Assembly (NCBI RefSeq): GCF_900099705.1
Contig: NZ_LT629695.1
Coordinates: 1,364,001-1,428,000, forward strand
Source: Agrococcus jejuensis
Lineage (GTDB): Bacteria > Actinomycetota > Actinomycetes > Actinomycetales > Microbacteriaceae
Reading direction: 5' to 3'
DNA: 64,000 bases
Shown: positions 42,119 through 50,153 of the stretch, in pieces
Numbering within the stretch: position 1 is the stretch's first letter
Layout: every line of letters starts with the position of its first letter
Notes under the pieces: generated by a model
Databases searched by the model: none
The model's input: the letters and a program-made list of their open reading frames with translations, nothing else
Told to the model about the DNA's origin: nothing
Made by a program: the position numbers and the translations under genes

Positions 42119-42487
42119 ATGAGCGACCTGACCCGTCCCGAGATCGACGCCCCCACCGGCCCCGCCCCCTCCGAGCTCGTCATCCGCGACATCGTCGTGG
42201 GCGAGGGCGCCGAGGCGACGCCCGGCGCGACCGTCGAGGTGCACTACCTCGGCGTCGAGCACGACTCCGGCGAGGAGTTCGACGCGTCGTGGAACCGCGG
42301 CCAGTCGATCGAGTTCCCGCTGCGCGGCCTCATCGCGGGCTGGCAGGAAGGCATCCCGGGCATGAAGGTCGGCGGACGCCGCGAGCTCACGATCCCGCCG
42401 CACCTCGCCTATGGCCCCGCCGGCGGCGGCCACCGCCTCTCGGGCAAGACCCTGATCTTCGTCATCGACCTGCTCGGCGTCGCCTGA
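42119..42487 (+). CDS. FKBP-type peptidyl-prolyl isomerase
   Basis: A 122-aa cytosolic FKBP prolyl isomerase. The conserved core is complete: VEVHYLGV, FDASWNRGQSIEFPL, VIAGW-like LIAGWQEGIPGMKVGGRR, IPPHLAYG and LIFVIDLLGV. There is no signal peptide or extra domain. The start at 42119 is close to the usual N-terminus of such actinobacterial proteins. A strong terminator hairpin follows the stop. Confidence 0.95.
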   Translation: MSDLTRPEIDAPTGPAPSELVIRDIVVGEGAEATPGATVEVHYLGVEHDSGEEFDASWNRGQSIEFPLRGLIAGWQEGIPGMKVGGRRELTIPPHLAYGPAGGGHRLSGKTLIFVIDLLGVA

Positions 42488-42518
42488 CCCATCCACTCCC
42501 CGCGCCCCGGCGCACCAC

Positions 42519-42547
42519 GAGGCCCCCGCCCATCCGGCGGGGGCCTC
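42519..42547 (+). terminator. Terminator hairpin after FKBP gene
   Basis: A perfect 12-bp stem, GAGGCCCCCGCC and GGCGGGGGCCTC, with a 5-nt loop, 31 bp after the stop. Confidence 0.8.
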
Positions 42548-42565
42548 GCTGCGTCTGGCGGAGTC

Positions 42566-42610
42566 GAGGGTTTCGGCCCGATGTCGTCACCAATTCGGGC
42601 CGAAACCCTC
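42566..42610. repeat. 3'-end palindromic repeat, family E copy 2
   Basis: Perfect 16-bp arms GAGGGTTTCGGCCCGA and TCGGGCCGAAACCCTC with a 13-nt loop. The arms are the same as the inner 16 bp of the element at 22129-22178, while the loops differ. It follows the FKBP terminator. Confidence 0.9.
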
Positions 42611-42615
42611 AACTG

Positions 42616-42677
42616 TTGACAGTCGGCCGCGGATGCGCGTAGGGTCGCGGATTGGTCAGACCAATGTGGTCCGACCA
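42616..42677 (+). promoter_or_regulatory. Promoter and FadR-type double operator
   Basis: TTGACA (42616-42621) and TAGGGT (42640-42645) with an 18-bp spacer form a likely promoter. ATTGGTCAGACCAAT (42651-42665) is a perfect palindrome at the expected transcription start, and TGGTCCGACCA (42667-42677) follows immediately. TGGTCnGACCA is the classic shape of a FadR-subfamily GntR site, so autoregulation by the gene that follows is likely. Confidence 0.65.
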
Positions 42678-43427
42678 ATGCTCGACTCGATGGAGAGGCT
42701 CATGGACGACGCGCTCGACGCCCTCGTGGCCCGCCTCGTCGACCTCTCCGCCATCGAGCGCGACGGCACCCGTCGCCTCCCGCCCGAGCGCGAGCTCGTC
42801 GAGCAGCTCGACATGAGCCGCGGCACGCTGCGCGAGCGCCTCTCGCAGCTCGAGTCGCTCGGCATCCTCGACCGCCGCCAGGGCCACGGCACCTACCTGC
42901 GCTCGCCCGGCGCCTCCGTCGTGCGCACGACCTTCACGCTCATGGGCGCCCTCGGCGGCCTGCGCCCCGACCAGGTCGACCAGGCGCGCGAGATGCTCGA
43001 GATCGTCACGACCGTCGAGGCCGCGAAGCTCGCGACCGCCGCCGACGTCGCCGAGCTCGGCCGCCTCACCGACGCCATGATCGCCGCGACCGCCGCCGCC
43101 GAGCACGAGGCGGGCCTCGAGGCCGACCTCGCCTTCCACCGCCACCTCGTGACGATCGTCGACAACCCCATCCTCGACGTGCTGCAGGACGGCCTCGCCG
43201 GCATGCTGCGCGACACCCTCGCCGCTCGCCGCGCCAAGGCGCTGCGCACCGAGACGCCCGCGGCCGACGGCACGTACCTCACCGACACCGTGCACCGGCA
43301 GATCGTCGCCGCCCTCGCGGCGAACGACGCCGACGCCGCCCGCATCGCCATCCGATTCCACTTCGACCACCACGACGCCGTCGTCGGCAGCACCGACGAC
43401 GACGCCGGAAGGGACACCACCGCATGA
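42678..43427 (+). CDS. FadR-subfamily GntR regulator
   Basis: A regulator of about 249 aa. The GntR winged helix (residues about 10-75: RRLPPERELVEQLDMSRGTL, RRQGHGTYL) is followed by an all-helical FCD ligand domain with metal-type residues (FHRHLVTIVDN, HRQIVAAL). ATG 42678 abuts the operator; ATG 42690 and 42702 are alternatives. Its stop overlaps the dehydrogenase start by 4 bp, placing it at the head of the five-gene catabolic operon it probably controls. Confidence 0.9.
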   Translation: MLDSMERLMDDALDALVARLVDLSAIERDGTRRLPPERELVEQLDMSRGTLRERLSQLESLGILDRRQGHGTYLRSPGASVVRTTFTLMGALGGLRPDQVDQAREMLEIVTTVEAAKLATAADVAELGRLTDAMIAATAAAEHEAGLEADLAFHRHLVTIVDNPILDVLQDGLAGMLRDTLAARRAKALRTETPAADGTYLTDTVHRQIVAALAANDADAARIAIRFHFDHHDAVVGSTDDDAGRDTTA

Positions 43428-44278
43428 CCACCGCCACGTTCGTCGGCCTCGGCGCCATCGGCACCCCCATGTCGCAGCGCATCGCGGGCGCAGGCTTCGC
43501 CGTCACGGGCGTCGACCCGTTCGAGGCCGCCCGCGACCGCGCGCAGGCCGCAGGCATCGCCGCCGTCGCCTCGATCGCCGAGGCACCCGCCGCCGGCCCC
43601 GTCGTCGTGATGGTCGCCACCGGCGAGCAGCTGGATGCGCTCGTCGACCAGGCAGAGGCCGCGGGCGTCGCCGCCGACCGGCTCTGGGTCGTCATGTCGA
43701 CGGTCGGCCCCGCCGCCGTCGAGACATCCGGCGCCCGCCTGCGCACGCTCGGCGGCCGCGTCGTCGACGCGCCCGTCACGGGCGGCGTCGCCCGCGCCAC
43801 GACCGGCGAGCTCATCATCTTCGCGTCGGGCGCGCAGGCCGACCTCGACGAGGCCGCCGCCGTGCTCGCCCCGCTCGGCACCGTGCGCACCGTCGGCGCC
43901 GAGCTCGGCCAGGGCCAGGGCATCAAGGTCGTCAACCAGCACCTCTGCTCGGTCCACATCGTCGCCGCCGCCGAGGCGCTCAACCTCGGCGAGCAGCTCG
44001 GCCTCGACAAGGCGGCCGTGCTCGACCTCGTCGCCGGCGGCGCCGCAGGCTCGTGGATGCTGTCGGACCGCGGTCCGCGCATGCTCGAGGACGACCCGCA
44101 GGTCACCTCCACGATCGGCATCTTCGTGAAGGACTCCGGCCTCGTCGCCGACGCCGCAGCCGGCGCGGGCGCCGAGGTGCCCGTGCTCGCCGCAGCCCGC
44201 GACCGCTACCTCGCCGCCGCCGACGCCGGACTCGACCGCGCCGACGACAGCCAGGTCATCCGCACCTACCAGCACTAG
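43424..44278 (+). CDS. Beta-hydroxyacid dehydrogenase (HIBADH/LtnD-like)
   Basis: A 284-aa NAD(P)-dependent dehydrogenase of the 3-hydroxyisobutyrate dehydrogenase family. The Rossmann motif GLGAIGTPM, the substrate motif DAPVTGGVARATTGEL and the catalytic Lys in GIKVVNQHL are intact. The segment VNQHLCSVHIVAAAEAL resembles L-threonate dehydrogenases (LtnD), suggesting a sugar acid or short hydroxyacid substrate. It is coupled by ATGA to the GntR gene and lies 54 bp upstream of a transporter gene. Confidence 0.9.
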   Translation: MTTATFVGLGAIGTPMSQRIAGAGFAVTGVDPFEAARDRAQAAGIAAVASIAEAPAAGPVVVMVATGEQLDALVDQAEAAGVAADRLWVVMSTVGPAAVETSGARLRTLGGRVVDAPVTGGVARATTGELIIFASGAQADLDEAAAVLAPLGTVRTVGAELGQGQGIKVVNQHLCSVHIVAAAEALNLGEQLGLDKAAVLDLVAGGAAGSWMLSDRGPRMLEDDPQVTSTIGIFVKDSGLVADAAAGAGAEVPVLAAARDRYLAAADAGLDRADDSQVIRTYQH

Positions 44279-44332
44279 ATCCCACCCTCCGGGCGACGCA
44301 GACGCCGCCCGGCACCACCACCAGGAGCATCC

Positions 44333-45649
44333 ATGTCCGCACCCACCACCGGCGCGCCGAAGAAGGACAACGCCGTCAAGGTGTCGCTCGCCTCGATGAT
44401 CGGCACGGTCGTCGAGTCGTACGACTTCTTCATCTACGCCACGGCTGCCGCCACGTACTTCGGCACCGTGTTCTTCCACACCGACGACCCCATCGTCGGT
44501 GCCCTCGCCTCGTTCGCGACGCTCGCGATCGGCTTCCTCTTCCGCCCGATCGGCGGCTACCTCGCCGGCCACTTCGGCGACCGCATCGGCCGCAAGCGCG
44601 TGCTCATCTGGTCGCTCGTCGTCATGGGCGTCGTCACGACCGCGATCGGCTTCCTGCCGACGTACGCGACCGTCGGCGTCGCCGCGCCGATCATGCTCAT
44701 CGTGCTGCGCATCATCCAGGGCATCGCCTACGGCGCCGAGTGGGGCGGCGCGGTGCTCATGGCCGTCGAGCACGCCCCCGAGCGTCGCCGCGGCTTCTTC
44801 GGCGCGCTGCCGCAGATCGGCATCCCCGGCGGTCTGCTGCTCGCCAACGGCGTCATCCTCGCCACGTCCGGCCTCCCCGGCGACTGGGCATGGCGCGTGC
44901 CGTTCCTGCTGGCCTCCGTCATGGTCATCGTCGGCCTCTTCATCCGCCTCAAGGTCGCCGAGAGCCCCGCGTTCGAGGCCGTCAAGGAGCAGGGCGAGGT
45001 GCTGAAGGCCCCCGCGCTCGAGGCCATCAAGCAGGACTGGCGCTCGATCCTGCGCGTCATCGGCCTGCGCCTCGCCGAGACCGGCGGCTACTACGTCACG
45101 ACGTCGTTCGTCGTCGCCTACGTCGGCCTCGCCGCCATCGCCGAGAAGAACGACGTGCTGCTCGGCACCCTCGTCGGCTCGGCCATCGGCCTCGGCAGCC
45201 ACCTCTTCTACGGCGCGTGGAGCGACCGCATCGGCCGCAAGAAGGTGTACCTGATCGGCTCGATCTTCACGATCGCGTTCGGCATCCCCATGTTCATGCT
45301 CATCAACACGGGCGTCGTCGCGATGATCGTCGTCGCCGTCGTGCTGTCGCTCGTGCTGAGCCACGACCCGATCTTCGCCGTCGAGTCGAGCTGGTTCTCG
45401 GAGCTGTTCCCCGCCAACCGCCGCACGTCGGGCATCTCGCTCGGCTACAACGGCGCCGCGATCGTCGCCGGCTTCCTGCCGTTCATCGCGACCGCGACCT
45501 ACGGCTGGATCGGCTGGATCGGCCCGGCCCTGCTGTTCTCGCTGCTCGGCATCATCTCGACCGTCGTCGCGATCACGGCGCGCGAGACCGCGCCCGCCGT
45601 CGTCGGCTCGTCGCTCGCGAAGCAGCCCACCCTGGAAGGAGTCCGATGA
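44333..45649 (+). CDS. MHS-family MFS transporter
   Basis: A 438-aa, 12-helix proton symporter of the metabolite:H+ symporter family (ShiA, KgtP and ProP relatives). The signatures VVESYDFFIYATAAATYFG, GGYLAGHFGDRIGRKRVL and QGIAYGAEWGGAVLM are clear. It likely imports the organic acid or polyol consumed by this operon. Its stop overlaps the transketolase gene by ATGA. A paralogue at 48627-49973 serves the other half of the locus. Confidence 0.92.
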   Translation: MSAPTTGAPKKDNAVKVSLASMIGTVVESYDFFIYATAAATYFGTVFFHTDDPIVGALASFATLAIGFLFRPIGGYLAGHFGDRIGRKRVLIWSLVVMGVVTTAIGFLPTYATVGVAAPIMLIVLRIIQGIAYGAEWGGAVLMAVEHAPERRRGFFGALPQIGIPGGLLLANGVILATSGLPGDWAWRVPFLLASVMVIVGLFIRLKVAESPAFEAVKEQGEVLKAPALEAIKQDWRSILRVIGLRLAETGGYYVTTSFVVAYVGLAAIAEKNDVLLGTLVGSAIGLGSHLFYGAWSDRIGRKKVYLIGSIFTIAFGIPMFMLINTGVVAMIVVAVVLSLVLSHDPIFAVESSWFSELFPANRRTSGISLGYNGAAIVAGFLPFIATATYGWIGWIGPALLFSLLGIISTVVAITARETAPAVVGSSLAKQPTLEGVR

Positions 45650-46533
45650 CCACCGTCGCACCCACCACCGCGCACGCCGAGCGCCTCGCGCGCCTCGCCG
45701 AGCACGCGTACAACGTGCGGATGCACGCGCTCCACATGGGCGAGGTGCAGGGCCAGGGCTACGTCGGCCAGGCGCTCGGCGCCGCCGACATGCTCACGGT
45801 CGCGTACATGGACCAGCTGCGCTACGACGTGGCCGACGAGCACTGGGACGGCCGCGACCGCTTCCTGCTCTCGACGGGCCACTACGCCATCGGCCTCTAC
45901 GCGGCGCTCGCCGAGGCGGGCATCGTGCCCGTCGCCGAGCTCGAGACGTACGGCTCCGACGACTCGCGCCTGCCGATGTCGGGCATGGCGTCGTACACGC
46001 CCGGCATGGAGATCTCGGGCGGCTCGCTCGGCCACGGCCTCACGGTCGCCGTCGGCATGGCCCTCGGCCTGCGTCACCGCGGTCTCACCGAGCAGCGCGT
46101 CTTCAACTTCCTCTCCGACGGCGAGCTCGACGAGGGCTCGACGTGGGAGGCCGCCATGGGCGCCGCCCACCACCGCCTCGGCAACCTCACGGCCATGGTC
46201 GACATGAACGCGCTGCAGGCCGACGGCCCCGCGCAGGGCATCCTGCGCACCGAGCCCGTGCTCGAGAAGTGGCAGGCGTTCGGCTGGCACGCGATCCGCG
46301 TGAACGGCAACGACCTCCCCGCGCTCGTGGATGCGTTCGACGAGGCCCGCTCGGTCGCCCAGGCCGACGGCACGCCGCAGGTCATCATCTGCGACACGAA
46401 GGTCGGCTCGGGCGTCACGATGCTCGAGGAGCGCGAGAAGGCGCACTTCATGCGCATCGAGGAGGACGAGTGGGCGATCTGCCGCGAGCAGCTCACCGCC
46501 CGCTACGAGGCAGCCAAGGAGGCAGCACGATGA
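45646..46533 (+). CDS. Transketolase, N-terminal (ThDP-binding) subunit
   Basis: A 295-aa subunit equal to the N-terminal third of transketolase. The ThDP/Mg site is present: SDGELDEGSTWEAAMGAAHH, then MVDMNALQADG. The upstream His and Gly motifs (STGHYAIGLYAAL, GSLGHGLTVAVGMALG) are intact. It is active only with the C-terminal subunit, whose gene overlaps it by ATGA. Split transketolases are often specialised for unusual substrates rather than for the pentose phosphate pathway, in keeping with this catabolic context. Confidence 0.93.
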   Translation: MTTVAPTTAHAERLARLAEHAYNVRMHALHMGEVQGQGYVGQALGAADMLTVAYMDQLRYDVADEHWDGRDRFLLSTGHYAIGLYAALAEAGIVPVAELETYGSDDSRLPMSGMASYTPGMEISGGSLGHGLTVAVGMALGLRHRGLTEQRVFNFLSDGELDEGSTWEAAMGAAHHRLGNLTAMVDMNALQADGPAQGILRTEPVLEKWQAFGWHAIRVNGNDLPALVDAFDEARSVAQADGTPQVIICDTKVGSGVTMLEEREKAHFMRIEEDEWAICREQLTARYEAAKEAAR

Positions 46534-47525
46534 GCACCACCACGGCAGCGCCCAAGCTGAAGACGAGCGCGATGATCGCGTCGTTCGCGGACCCCGGCCA
46601 GAAGACGGCGCCCGCGCCGTTCGGCCACGCGCTCGCGAAGGCTGCGGAGCAGGACGAGCGCATCGTCGGCCTCACCGCCGACCTCGGCAAGTACACCGAC
46701 ATGCACATCTTCGCCCAGGCCCACCCGGACCGGTACTTCCAGATGGGCATGAGCGAGCAGCTGCTGTTCGGCGCCGCCGCGGGCATGGCGGAGGCGGGGC
46801 TCACGCCGTTCGCCTCCACCTACTCGGTGTTCGCCGCGCGCCGCGCGTACGACTTCATCTGCCTCGACATCGCCGAGCCGAACCTCAACGTCAACGTCGT
46901 CGGCGGCCTCCCCGGCCTCACGACCGGCTACGGCCCGAGCCACCAGGCGACGGAGGACATGGCGATCTTCCGCGGCATGCCGAACCTCACGATCGTCGAC
47001 CCGTGCGACTCGATCGACATCGAGCAGGCCGTGCCGCAGCTCGCCGCATCCGAGGGCCCCACCTACCTGCGTCTGCTGCGCGGCAAGGTGCCGACGGTGC
47101 TCGACGAGTACGACTACACGTTCGAGCTCGGCAAGGCGAAGGTGCTGCGCGGCGGCGCCGACGTCGTGTTCGTGTCGTCGGGCCTCATGACGATGCGCGC
47201 GCTGCAGGCGGCCGAGCTGCTCGCAGCCCACAAGGTCGACGTCGCGGTCGTGCACGCGCCGACGATCAAGCCGCTCGACGTCGACACGATCGTCGCCGAG
47301 CTCGACACCCCGCGCCTCGCGGTCACGCTCGAGAACCACTCCGTCGTGGGCGGGCTCTTCGAGTCGGTGGCGTCGGCGCTCGTGCGCCGCGGCGTCTCGC
47401 GTCGCGTCGTGCCCGTGGGCCTGCCGGATGCGTTCCTGGATGCGGGAGCCCTGCCGACGCTCCACGACCGGTACGGTCTCTCGAAGGAGAAGATCGTCGA
47501 GACGGTGCTCGCCGAGCTCGGCTGA
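46530..47525 (+). CDS. Transketolase, C-terminal (pyrimidine-binding) subunit
   Basis: A 331-aa partner of the preceding gene. It includes the pyrimidine domain with the catalytic Glu in FQMGMSEQLLFGAAAGMAE, the GYGPSHQATEDMA loop (substrate-binding His) and the C-terminal domain (VAVVHAPTIKPLD, ENHSVVGGL). The start overlaps the N-terminal subunit by ATGA, so the two are made in equal amounts. A strong hairpin follows the stop codon and ends the operon. Confidence 0.93.
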   Translation: MSTTTAAPKLKTSAMIASFADPGQKTAPAPFGHALAKAAEQDERIVGLTADLGKYTDMHIFAQAHPDRYFQMGMSEQLLFGAAAGMAEAGLTPFASTYSVFAARRAYDFICLDIAEPNLNVNVVGGLPGLTTGYGPSHQATEDMAIFRGMPNLTIVDPCDSIDIEQAVPQLAASEGPTYLRLLRGKVPTVLDEYDYTFELGKAKVLRGGADVVFVSSGLMTMRALQAAELLAAHKVDVAVVHAPTIKPLDVDTIVAELDTPRLAVTLENHSVVGGLFESVASALVRRGVSRRVVPVGLPDAFLDAGALPTLHDRYGLSKEKIVETVLAELG

Positions 47526-47545
47526 CGCTCCTCCTCCCCCAGTCC

Positions 47546-47584
47546 GCGGCACGGCGGCGATCCCCAAGGTCGCCGCCGTGCCGC
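47546..47584. terminator. Terminator hairpin after transketolase operon
   Basis: A perfect 15-bp stem, GCGGCACGGCGGCGA and TCGCCGCCGTGCCGC, with a 9-nt loop, 20 bp after the stop. Confidence 0.8.
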
Positions 47585-47623
47585 TTCTGCGTGCCTGGGG
47601 GCTCCGCCTCCGATGGGCCGCCG

Positions 47624-47765
47624 GTCGATTGGCCAGCTCTTGCGATCGATTGGCCAGGTTCTGCGCCCGAGAGGCGTCGATTGGCGCATATTGGCGCCAA
47701 TCGACCGCTGCACGTCGCAGAAGTTGGCCAATCGCGAAGGGGGCATCGTCGAGGTTGGCCAACCG
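47624..47765. repeat. Long palindromic array, family C copy 1
   Basis: A 142-bp nested inverted repeat. Two GATTGGCCA units are followed by a central GATTGGCGCATATTGGCGCC and then by reversed TTGGCCAATC-type units with CGCAGAAG. It lies between two convergent genes. The pairing is less exact than in the copy at 60003-60150. Confidence 0.85.
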
Positions 47766-47804
47766 TGGCGACTGCCTCGCAGACGAGCGGCGAGCGGCGA
47801 GCCC

Positions 47805-48452
47805 CTACGCCGTCAGCGTCGCCGCTGCCTGCGAGTGGTGCGCGCGGATGACGGTGACGGCGTGCTCCTCGTCGCCCGTCTCGATCGCATCCACCATGTC
47901 GAGGTGGCGATCGGTGTCCATGTTCGACGTGGCGCGGTCGAGGCCGGCGTACATGATCGACATGCGGATGGAGCCCTCGAGCTGCTGCCACTGGTGCACG
48001 AGCGTCGCGTTGCCGGGGAACGAGACGAGCGCGCGGTGGAAGTCGAGGTCGGCCTCGATCCACGCCACGACCGTGCCGCCCTCGGCGTCGCGCATGCGGT
48101 CGATGGCGGCGTGCAGCACGGGCTTCGCGTCGGCGATCGTGCCCGCGGAGATGATGAGGCGCGCCGCGAGGGCCTCGAGGGCGCCGCGCACGAGGAAGAT
48201 GTCCTCGATCTCGCGGGCGTCGAGGTTGCGCACGCTGAGCCTGCCGCGGGCGCCCGACTCGAGCAGGCCCTCCTGCTGCAGCTGACGCATGGCCTCGCGC
48301 AGCGTGCCGCGCGAGATGCCGAGGCGCTCGGAGAGGTCGGTCTCGACCATGTGGGTGCCGGGGACGATCTCGCCGCTCGTGATGGCGCGTCGCAACGAGT
48401 CCACCGCGAGCTCGCGGAGGTTCGTGCGGTCGAGCCCGACGAGTGCGCTCAT
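47805..48452 (-). CDS. FCD-domain GntR regulator
   Basis: A 215-aa regulator with a GntR winged helix (LRRAITSGEIVPGTHMVETD, LSERLGISRGTLREAMRQL) and an FCD helical domain (DLDFHRALVSFPGN, HLDMVDAI, HHSQA). The start at 48452 has GGGGGA upstream and gives the family N-terminus; an upstream ATG extends it by 18 residues. It is the second GntR of the locus, tail to tail with the transketolase operon. TGTTGACTGTCAACA before the divergent genes at 50.0 kb is its most likely operator. Confidence 0.9.
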   Translation of the reverse strand: MSALVGLDRTNLRELAVDSLRRAITSGEIVPGTHMVETDLSERLGISRGTLREAMRQLQQEGLLESGARGRLSVRNLDAREIEDIFLVRGALEALAARLIISAGTIADAKPVLHAAIDRMRDAEGGTVVAWIEADLDFHRALVSFPGNATLVHQWQQLEGSIRMSIMYAGLDRATSNMDTDRHLDMVDAIETGDEEHAVTVIRAHHSQAAATLTA

Positions 48453-48524
48453 GCCGTCCCCCTGGTTCCTCGTGTGGAAAGGATACGGGGCGGATGCTGT
48501 GCGCATCCGCCCCGTGGTGCTCGG

Positions 48525-48610
48525 CGCCCGGCCGAAGTGTCGCTGGCAGCGACCGGGCGCCTGTCGGTTCCGGTGCCCGGCCGAAGTGTCGCTGGCAGCG
48601 ACCGGGCACC
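48525..48610. repeat. Tandem hairpin element, family F
   Basis: Two almost identical hairpins, 48525-48560 and 48572-48610. Each has outer arms GCCCGG/CCGGGC and an inner stem GTCGCT-GGC-AGCGAC. The outer arms differ in a compensated way: GCGCCC with GGGCGC in the first, GTGCCC with GGGCAC in the second. The unit lies 16 bp beyond the stop of the MHS transporter gene. A separate 11-bp hairpin, GGGGCGGATGC/GCATCCGCCCC, lies at 48487-48513. Confidence 0.85.
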
Positions 48611-48626
48611 GAGCCTGTGACTCGCG

Positions 48627-49973
48627 TCAGGCGACGCGGGCGAGCCGATCCTCGTCGTCCGCGGCCTCGGCCTCGGCGGCGAGGGCACGCTCGCGCGCAC
48701 CCCACGTCTCGCGGGTGAGGATCGCGGCGGTGAGGCCGATCGCGGCGTAGAGCGCGAAGAGCAGCGCGGGGCCGACCCATCCGAGCGCCACGAACAGCAG
48801 CGTCGTGATGAAGGGCGTGAAGCCCGAGACCATCGCCGAGATCTGGTACGCCAGCGAGGCGCCCGACGAGCGGGTCTTCGCCTGGAACAGCTCGGGGAAC
48901 CATGCGCCCTGCGCGCCGGCGAGGGCGTTCTGGCACACGGAGTAGGCGAGGATCATCGTCAGCACGATGAGGATGAACATGCCCGTGTTCACGAGCAGGA
49001 ACATCGGCACGGCGAAGAGCACGGCGAAGATCGTGACGCCGATGTAGAGCGGCCGGCGGCCGATCCTGTCCGTCAGGTTCGCCCACGCCCACGTGCCGAC
49101 GACGCCGATGCCCGCGCCGATGCAGAGGGCCGTGAGGGTCTGCGACGGCTCCGCGAGGCCGTTGGTGTTGATGTAGCTGATCATGTACGTCACCGACACG
49201 GCGTAGCCGGCGGTCTCGGCGACGCGCAGGCCGATGCCGCGCAGGATGTTGCGCCAGTCGGTGCGGATGACCTCGACGATGGGCGACTTCACGATGATGC
49301 CCTGCGTCTTGACGTCCTCGAAGACGGGCGACTCGGGCACCTTGGCGCGGATGATGAGGCCGACGGCGACGAGCACGATGCTCGCGAGGAACGGCACGCG
49401 CCACGCCCAGTCGCCGGGCAGGTGCACCGAGACGAGGAACGTGAGGTTCGCGAGCAGCAGGCCCACGGGGAAGCCGGCCTGCACGATGCCGGTGTAGGCG
49501 CCCTTGCGCTTCCATGGCGCGTGCTCGTAGCTCATGAGGATCGCGCCGCCCCACTCGGCGCCGAACGCGACGCCCTGGATGATGCGCACGGTCACGAGCA
49601 GGATCGGGGCGATGATGCCCACCTGCGCGTACGTCGGCAGCAGGCCGATGACGAAGGTCGCGAGGCCCATGGCGATGAGCGAGGCGACGAGCACGGGCTT
49701 GCGGCCGATCTTGTCGCCGAGGTGACCGCCGATGACGCCGCCGAGGGGGCGGGCGAGGAAGCCGACGCCGAGGGTCGCGAACGACAGCAGCGTGCCGACG
49801 AGCGGGTCGTCGGAGGGGTAGAAGACGGTGCCGAAGTACAGGGCCGCGGCGGTGCCGTAGCCGATGAAGTCGTACGTCTCGATGACGGCGCCGACGCCGG
49901 ATCCGACGGCGACCCGCTTCGCTTCGGGAGTGCCGCGGACGGGTCCGCGCATCGCAAGAGCCTCGGTGCTCAT
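48627..49973 (-). CDS. MHS-family MFS transporter
   Basis: A 448-aa proton symporter of the MHS family, paralogous to that at 44333-45649: VIETYDFIGYGTAAALYFG, GGVIGGHLGDKIGRKPVL and QGVAFGAEWGGAILM. Its promoter region is shared with the divergent isomerase gene and contains a palindromic operator. It probably brings in a second substrate, or the same one, for the locus. Family F hairpins follow the stop. Confidence 0.92.
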   Translation of the reverse strand: MSTEALAMRGPVRGTPEAKRVAVGSGVGAVIETYDFIGYGTAAALYFGTVFYPSDDPLVGTLLSFATLGVGFLARPLGGVIGGHLGDKIGRKPVLVASLIAMGLATFVIGLLPTYAQVGIIAPILLVTVRIIQGVAFGAEWGGAILMSYEHAPWKRKGAYTGIVQAGFPVGLLLANLTFLVSVHLPGDWAWRVPFLASIVLVAVGLIIRAKVPESPVFEDVKTQGIIVKSPIVEVIRTDWRNILRGIGLRVAETAGYAVSVTYMISYINTNGLAEPSQTLTALCIGAGIGVVGTWAWANLTDRIGRRPLYIGVTIFAVLFAVPMFLLVNTGMFILIVLTMILAYSVCQNALAGAQGAWFPELFQAKTRSSGASLAYQISAMVSGFTPFITTLLFVALGWVGPALLFALYAAIGLTAAILTRETWGARERALAAEAEAADDEDRLARVA

Positions 49974-50061
49974 GGGTTCCTCTCCTGGTCAAGGATGCCT
50001 CGGCGGGGAGGGGCTCATGAGCCACACGACGCTGTCGGCAGTGGCCAGCATGCACGCATTC

Positions 50062-50093
50062 CTGTTGACTGTCAACAGTCGACTTGCTACCGT
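50062..50093. promoter_or_regulatory. GntR-type operator within divergent promoters
   Basis: CTGTTGAC-T-GTCAACAG (50062-50078) is a perfect palindrome. It contains both -35 elements: TTGACT with TACCGT (17-bp spacer) toward the isomerase gene, and TTGACA with CATGCT (17-bp spacer) toward the transporter gene. A bound repressor would silence both. TGTTGACAGTC before the other GntR gene (42615-42625) is similar on one side. Confidence 0.6.
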
Positions 50094-50153
50094 CGCTCTC
50101 GGCGCGGATCTGCCGCGTCGCTCGGTGCGGAGCGGACCTCGCACCACGCGAGG

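Noticed and set aside
47624..47765. Repeats considered as a CRISPR array
   Set aside because: Units are inverted relative to each other around a centre and spacers are of unequal length; no cas genes are present.
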